Assembly: GCA_041398605.1 (NCBI GenBank)
Contig: JAWKUK010000013.1
Coordinates: 1-64,000, forward strand
From: JAWKUK01 sp041398605
GTDB taxonomy: Bacteria; Planctomycetota; UBA1135; GCA-002686595
Length of the DNA stretch: 64,000 nucleotides
Direction of reading: 5' to 3'
Shown here in pieces: positions 61,394 to 64,000 of this stretch. Each line of letters opens with the position of its first letter. Position 1 is the first letter of the stretch. Position numbers and translations under genes: made by a program. The notes beneath the pieces were generated by a model. That model searched no databases. It was given only the letters and a program-made list of their open reading frames with translations, and was not told where the DNA came from.

Positions 61394-63346
61394 GTGCCCC
61401 AGTCCCTCTCACATCTTCCTGGTCTCGGCCCTGGCCCTGGCCACATCGCAACCGATCGCTCCAATCGGAAGGACGCGGCACACCACGGCCTCCACCTCGA
61501 TCCGACGGTCGAACGGCAGGCGAAGCGCGGACGCGACGCGCGCTATCACACCCTGGAGCTGCCGCGGCTCCGGGCGATCGGCTTCGCGCTGATCGTGATG
61601 CTCGTCGCGCTCCACCAGCGCATCGTCCCGGTCCGAGAGCTGACGATCCCGTGGACGACGTACGGCATAGGCGCCACCGGCTATGCCGCGCTCTCATGGC
61701 TCGCGCTGCGGCGCTGGTACCACTGGGAAGCCCGCGTGCACTTGGGGCGGCTCTTCCTGCTCCTCGACCTCGTCCCCATTGGCGCAGCGGTCTGGGCCAC
61801 CGGCGGCGGCACCTCCTGGCTGTTCCTGCTGCCCTACATCCGCGTCTTCGATCAGGTCCACATCGGTGTCCGCTGGTGCTTGACCTGCACCGCAGCGGCG
61901 CTCGCCGCGCACTTGAGCGTGATCGCGCTCGACCACTACGTCGGCGCGCGATCCCCGCTCGGTGTCGAGCTCCTGAAGCTCTCGGCTTGCGCGAGCTTTG
62001 CGCTGTACCTCTCGATGACGTCGCTGACCGCAGAGCGGATGCGCCTCCGCAACAGCCGCGCGGTGGTCCTCGCGCGTGAGCTCGTGCGTGAGCTAGAGCA
62101 ACAAGCAGTGGACCTCAACCGCGCGCGCGTCGAAGCCGAGAGCGCGGCCGTCGCCAAGGGCTCATTCCTGGCCACGATGAGCCATGAGATCCGCACGCCG
62201 ATGAACGGGATCCTCGGCATGATCGAGCTCGCGCAGGACACGACGGACGAGGACGAACGTCGCGAGTTCCTGGCCACCGCGCGCAGCTCCGCGGGCGCGC
62301 TGCTCCAGATCCTCGGCGACGTGCTCGACTTCTCGAAGATCGAGGCGGGCCAAATGCGAGTCGAGGCGACCGCGTTCGATCTGCGCGAGCTGATCGCACA
62401 GTCGATGCAGCTCATCTCAGTGATCGCGCGGCCGAAGGGCCTGAACCTCGCAGTGAGCGTAGACGACGACCTGCCGCAGCGAATCATCGGCGACCCGCTG
62501 CGCACACGCCAGGTCCTCTTGAACTTGCTTGGCAACGCGGTGAAGTTCACGCCCGAGGGCGAGGTTCGGATCATCGCCGTCCGCAAGCTCGAGAGCGATG
62601 GGAGCGCGCGCCTCGTGTGCTGTGTCACCGACACCGGGATCGGAATCGACCCCAGACAGCTCGAGACCGTGTTCGCGGCCTTCACACAAGCAGAGATGAC
62701 CACGTCGCGGCGCTTCGGCGGGACGGGCCTCGGCCTCTCCATCTCGCGCCGCCTCGCGGAGCTCATGGGCGGGTCGCTGACCGCAGACAGCAAGCTCGGC
62801 ACGGGCAGCACCTTCCGGCTCTCGCTGCCGCTGCTGCCCGCGCCACAGGAGGCCGCGGAGCCGCGCGCGCCGCTGCCGGCGGCCGAGGGGCGCGCCGAGC
62901 CCTACCTCGCCACGACCGGACGGCCCGCGAGCCGTCGCGCGACAGAGCGCCCCCTGGCGCTCTTGCTCGTCGAGGACAACCCCGTGAATCAGCGCGTCGC
63001 GCGGCTCTTGCTGCAACGCTGGGGGCACACGGTGGACGTGGCCGAGAACGGCGCCGAGGCGCTGGAGGCGCTGAGCCGAAAGGCGTACGACGCCGCCCTC
63101 ATGGACATGCAGATGCCCGTGATGGACGGCGTCGCGGCGACCCAAGCGCTGCGCTCGCGGGACACCCGCGCGCGCTCTGGCGCGCGCCTCCCCGTGATCG
63201 CAATGACGGCGAACACGCTCCAAGGCGACCGCGAACGCTGCCTCGCCGCCGGCATGGACGACTACGTCGCGAAGCCGATCTCGACGGACGAGCTCTTTGA
63301 GAAGCTCGAGCGCCTCGCCGCTGCGCCGACCCAGCCGGCGCCGTGA
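61394..63346 (+). CDS. Membrane hybrid histidine kinase
   Basis: A 650-residue sensor kinase. Residues ~55-205 hold six membrane segments (for example IGFALIVMLVALH, LGRLFLLLDLVPIGAAVWA) with no extracellular sensor domain, followed by a coiled coil. HisKA has the phospho-His in TMSHEIRTPMNGILGM (His264). The ATPase domain shows NLLGNAVKFTPEG (N box), DTGIGIDPRQ (G1) and FGGTGLGLSISRRLAELMGG (G2). A C-terminal receiver domain has LLLVEDNPVNQRVARLL, the acceptor Asp571 in ALMDMQMPVMDG, and VIAMTANTLQGDRERC with the Lys in DDYVAKPI. All catalytic positions are present. The start is GTG at 61394, since no ATG lies before the first membrane segment. Its partner is unknown; no response regulator with output domain lies next to it. 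Confidence 0.92.
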   Translation: MPQSLSHLPGLGPGPGHIATDRSNRKDAAHHGLHLDPTVERQAKRGRDARYHTLELPRLRAIGFALIVMLVALHQRIVPVRELTIPWTTYGIGATGYAALSWLALRRWYHWEARVHLGRLFLLLDLVPIGAAVWATGGGTSWLFLLPYIRVFDQVHIGVRWCLTCTAAALAAHLSVIALDHYVGARSPLGVELLKLSACASFALYLSMTSLTAERMRLRNSRAVVLARELVRELEQQAVDLNRARVEAESAAVAKGSFLATMSHEIRTPMNGILGMIELAQDTTDEDERREFLATARSSAGALLQILGDVLDFSKIEAGQMRVEATAFDLRELIAQSMQLISVIARPKGLNLAVSVDDDLPQRIIGDPLRTRQVLLNLLGNAVKFTPEGEVRIIAVRKLESDGSARLVCCVTDTGIGIDPRQLETVFAAFTQAEMTTSRRFGGTGLGLSISRRLAELMGGSLTADSKLGTGSTFRLSLPLLPAPQEAAEPRAPLPAAEGRAEPYLATTGRPASRRATERPLALLLVEDNPVNQRVARLLLQRWGHTVDVAENGAEALEALSRKAYDAALMDMQMPVMDGVAATQALRSRDTRARSGARLPVIAMTANTLQGDRERCLAAGMDDYVAKPISTDELFEKLERLAAAPTQPAP

Positions 63347-63355
63347 GCGACGGGC

Positions 63356-64000
63356 TCACGCAGCTTTCGACAGCAGCAGCGCCTCGACCTCGTCAGCGAA
63401 GCGCTGCGGCCGGACCAACAGCCACTCGTGCGAGTTCTCGTCCGAGAGCTCGCGCACAGCGACGTCTCGAAACACGCGCGTGAGCCCGTCCTCGAGCCCT
63501 TGCACGTCCCCGTAGAACTCATCGCCCCTGCCGTACAGCACGCGGGCCTGCGTCGTCGGATTGACCTCGCCGCTGAACCAGCGCGCGAGCGCGTCGTAGC
63601 GATAGCCGCGCAGGCCCTCGATGAGCGCCAGCCCGCGGCACGGGTCCCGAAACCAGTTCGCGTAAAAGCGCGCGCCGCTCTCACGCAGCACCTGGCGACC
63701 GATGCGACCGTCGCCGGCGAGGCCGCATGCGAGCTTCGTGTTCATCCAACCCGAGCGCAGGATGAAGGTCAGCACGCGGCGCCGCGACGGCTGCACGGGG
63801 TTCACCGCGACGATGTGCGAGGGCGCCGCGTGCTGGCCACCGCCCGCCGCGCCGAGGGCGAGGGCCACCGCGCCACCCGTCGAGTGGCCGACGACCGGCG
63901 TGGTCGCGTCGATCCGACCGGCGGCGATCAGCGCCTCGCGCGCGCGCCAGCCGAGGGCCGCGCAGTCCCAGAAGCTCTTCGGAGGCCGGCGCAGCCGGTG
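63356..64000 (-). CDS. Alpha/beta hydrolase (5' truncated by window end)
   Basis: The C-terminal part of a serine hydrolase of the alpha/beta fold. The frame is open to the window end, so the gene starts beyond 64000. The nucleophile elbow is VVGHSTGGAVAL (GHSTG, Ser as nucleophile), encoded at about 63865-63900. After it comes IVAVNPVQPSRRRVLTFILR and a cap-like region (SGWMNTKLACGLAGDG, WFRDPCRGLALIEGLR). The last part RVLYGRGDEFYGDVQG carries the Asp-type loop and SDENSHEWLLVRPQRFADEV the His. The substrate is unknown. Its stop is only 9 bases from the convergent histidine-kinase stop. Confidence 0.8.
   Translation of the reverse strand, partial: HRLRRPPKSFWDCAALGWRAREALIAAGRIDATTPVVGHSTGGAVALALGAAGGGQHAAPSHIVAVNPVQPSRRRVLTFILRSGWMNTKLACGLAGDGRIGRQVLRESGARFYANWFRDPCRGLALIEGLRGYRYDALARWFSGEVNPTTQARVLYGRGDEFYGDVQGLEDGLTRVFRDVAVRELSDENSHEWLLVRPQRFADEVEALLLSKAA

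Overview
The window is a very GC-rich (roughly 70% by eye), densely packed piece of bacterial chromosome. No rRNA, tRNA, insertion sequence, phage or CRISPR was seen. The gene content points to Planctomycetota. It has a PVC-type membrane-bound dehydrogenase fused to a c-type heme domain and a DUF1080 domain, Tat-exported Gfo/Idh/MocA oxidoreductases, a sigma factor next to a Ser/Thr kinase with a repeat-rich C-terminus, DUF885 and M36 secreted peptidases, many carboxypeptidase-regulatory-like and signal-peptide proteins, and few clear Shine-Dalgarno sites. The C-terminal module of the M36 protein resembles one I associate with the Saltatorellus/Poly30-type lineage; that placement is a guess.

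Layout. 1-3.6 kb: end of the heme/DUF1080 dehydrogenase, cut by the window edge and by one frameshift. 3.6-5.6 kb: a small membrane protein and urocanate hydratase (frameshifted) on the minus strand. 5.8-11.4 kb: TetR regulator, membrane-fusion protein and RND pump behind a set of inverted repeats. 11.4-15.6 kb: a carboxypeptidase-regulatory-like protein (frameshifted) and a PQQ-type beta-propeller. 15.9-20.2 kb: LtrA and an unusual kinase/LytM peptidase/class III aminotransferase fusion. 20.3-25.3 kb: sigma factor, Ser/Thr kinase and a secreted protein. 25.3-29.5 kb: a tightly overlapped minus-strand operon of C39-like peptidase, RLAN/RimK ATP-grasp ligase, GCS2 ligase and N-formylglutamate amidohydrolase, the best candidate for an uncharacterised biosynthetic system. 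29.9-41.6 kb: secreted metalloprotease, DUF885 lipoprotein, DUF808, double thioredoxin, two Tat oxidoreductases around an ApbE-like gene, a membrane cytochrome and a regulatory-like domain protein. 41.6-49.3 kb, minus strand: ferredoxin, UPRTase plus aminotransferase, an HhH protein with ParA and MinD/FlhG ATPases, and pyruvate kinase. 49.6-50.1 kb: a 31-residue membrane peptide and a SelW/Rdx-family gene that needs readthrough of an in-frame UGA followed by a bacterial-SECIS-like hairpin. 50.5-58 kb: M36 peptidase, a Met-rich exported protein, AtuA-like pair and Pta (several frameshifts). 58.1-64 kb: Cys-rich lipoprotein, Smr protein, DUF6624-like lipoprotein, YyaL-like protein, hybrid histidine kinase and a partial alpha/beta hydrolase.

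At least seven indels of one or two bases, all in G/C-rich runs, break five otherwise well-conserved loci. This looks more like uncorrected long-read error than biological decay, and it should be kept in mind when reading gene ends. Intergenic regions carry strong GC hairpins without T-tracts and several short degenerate tandem-repeat patches just upstream of genes.
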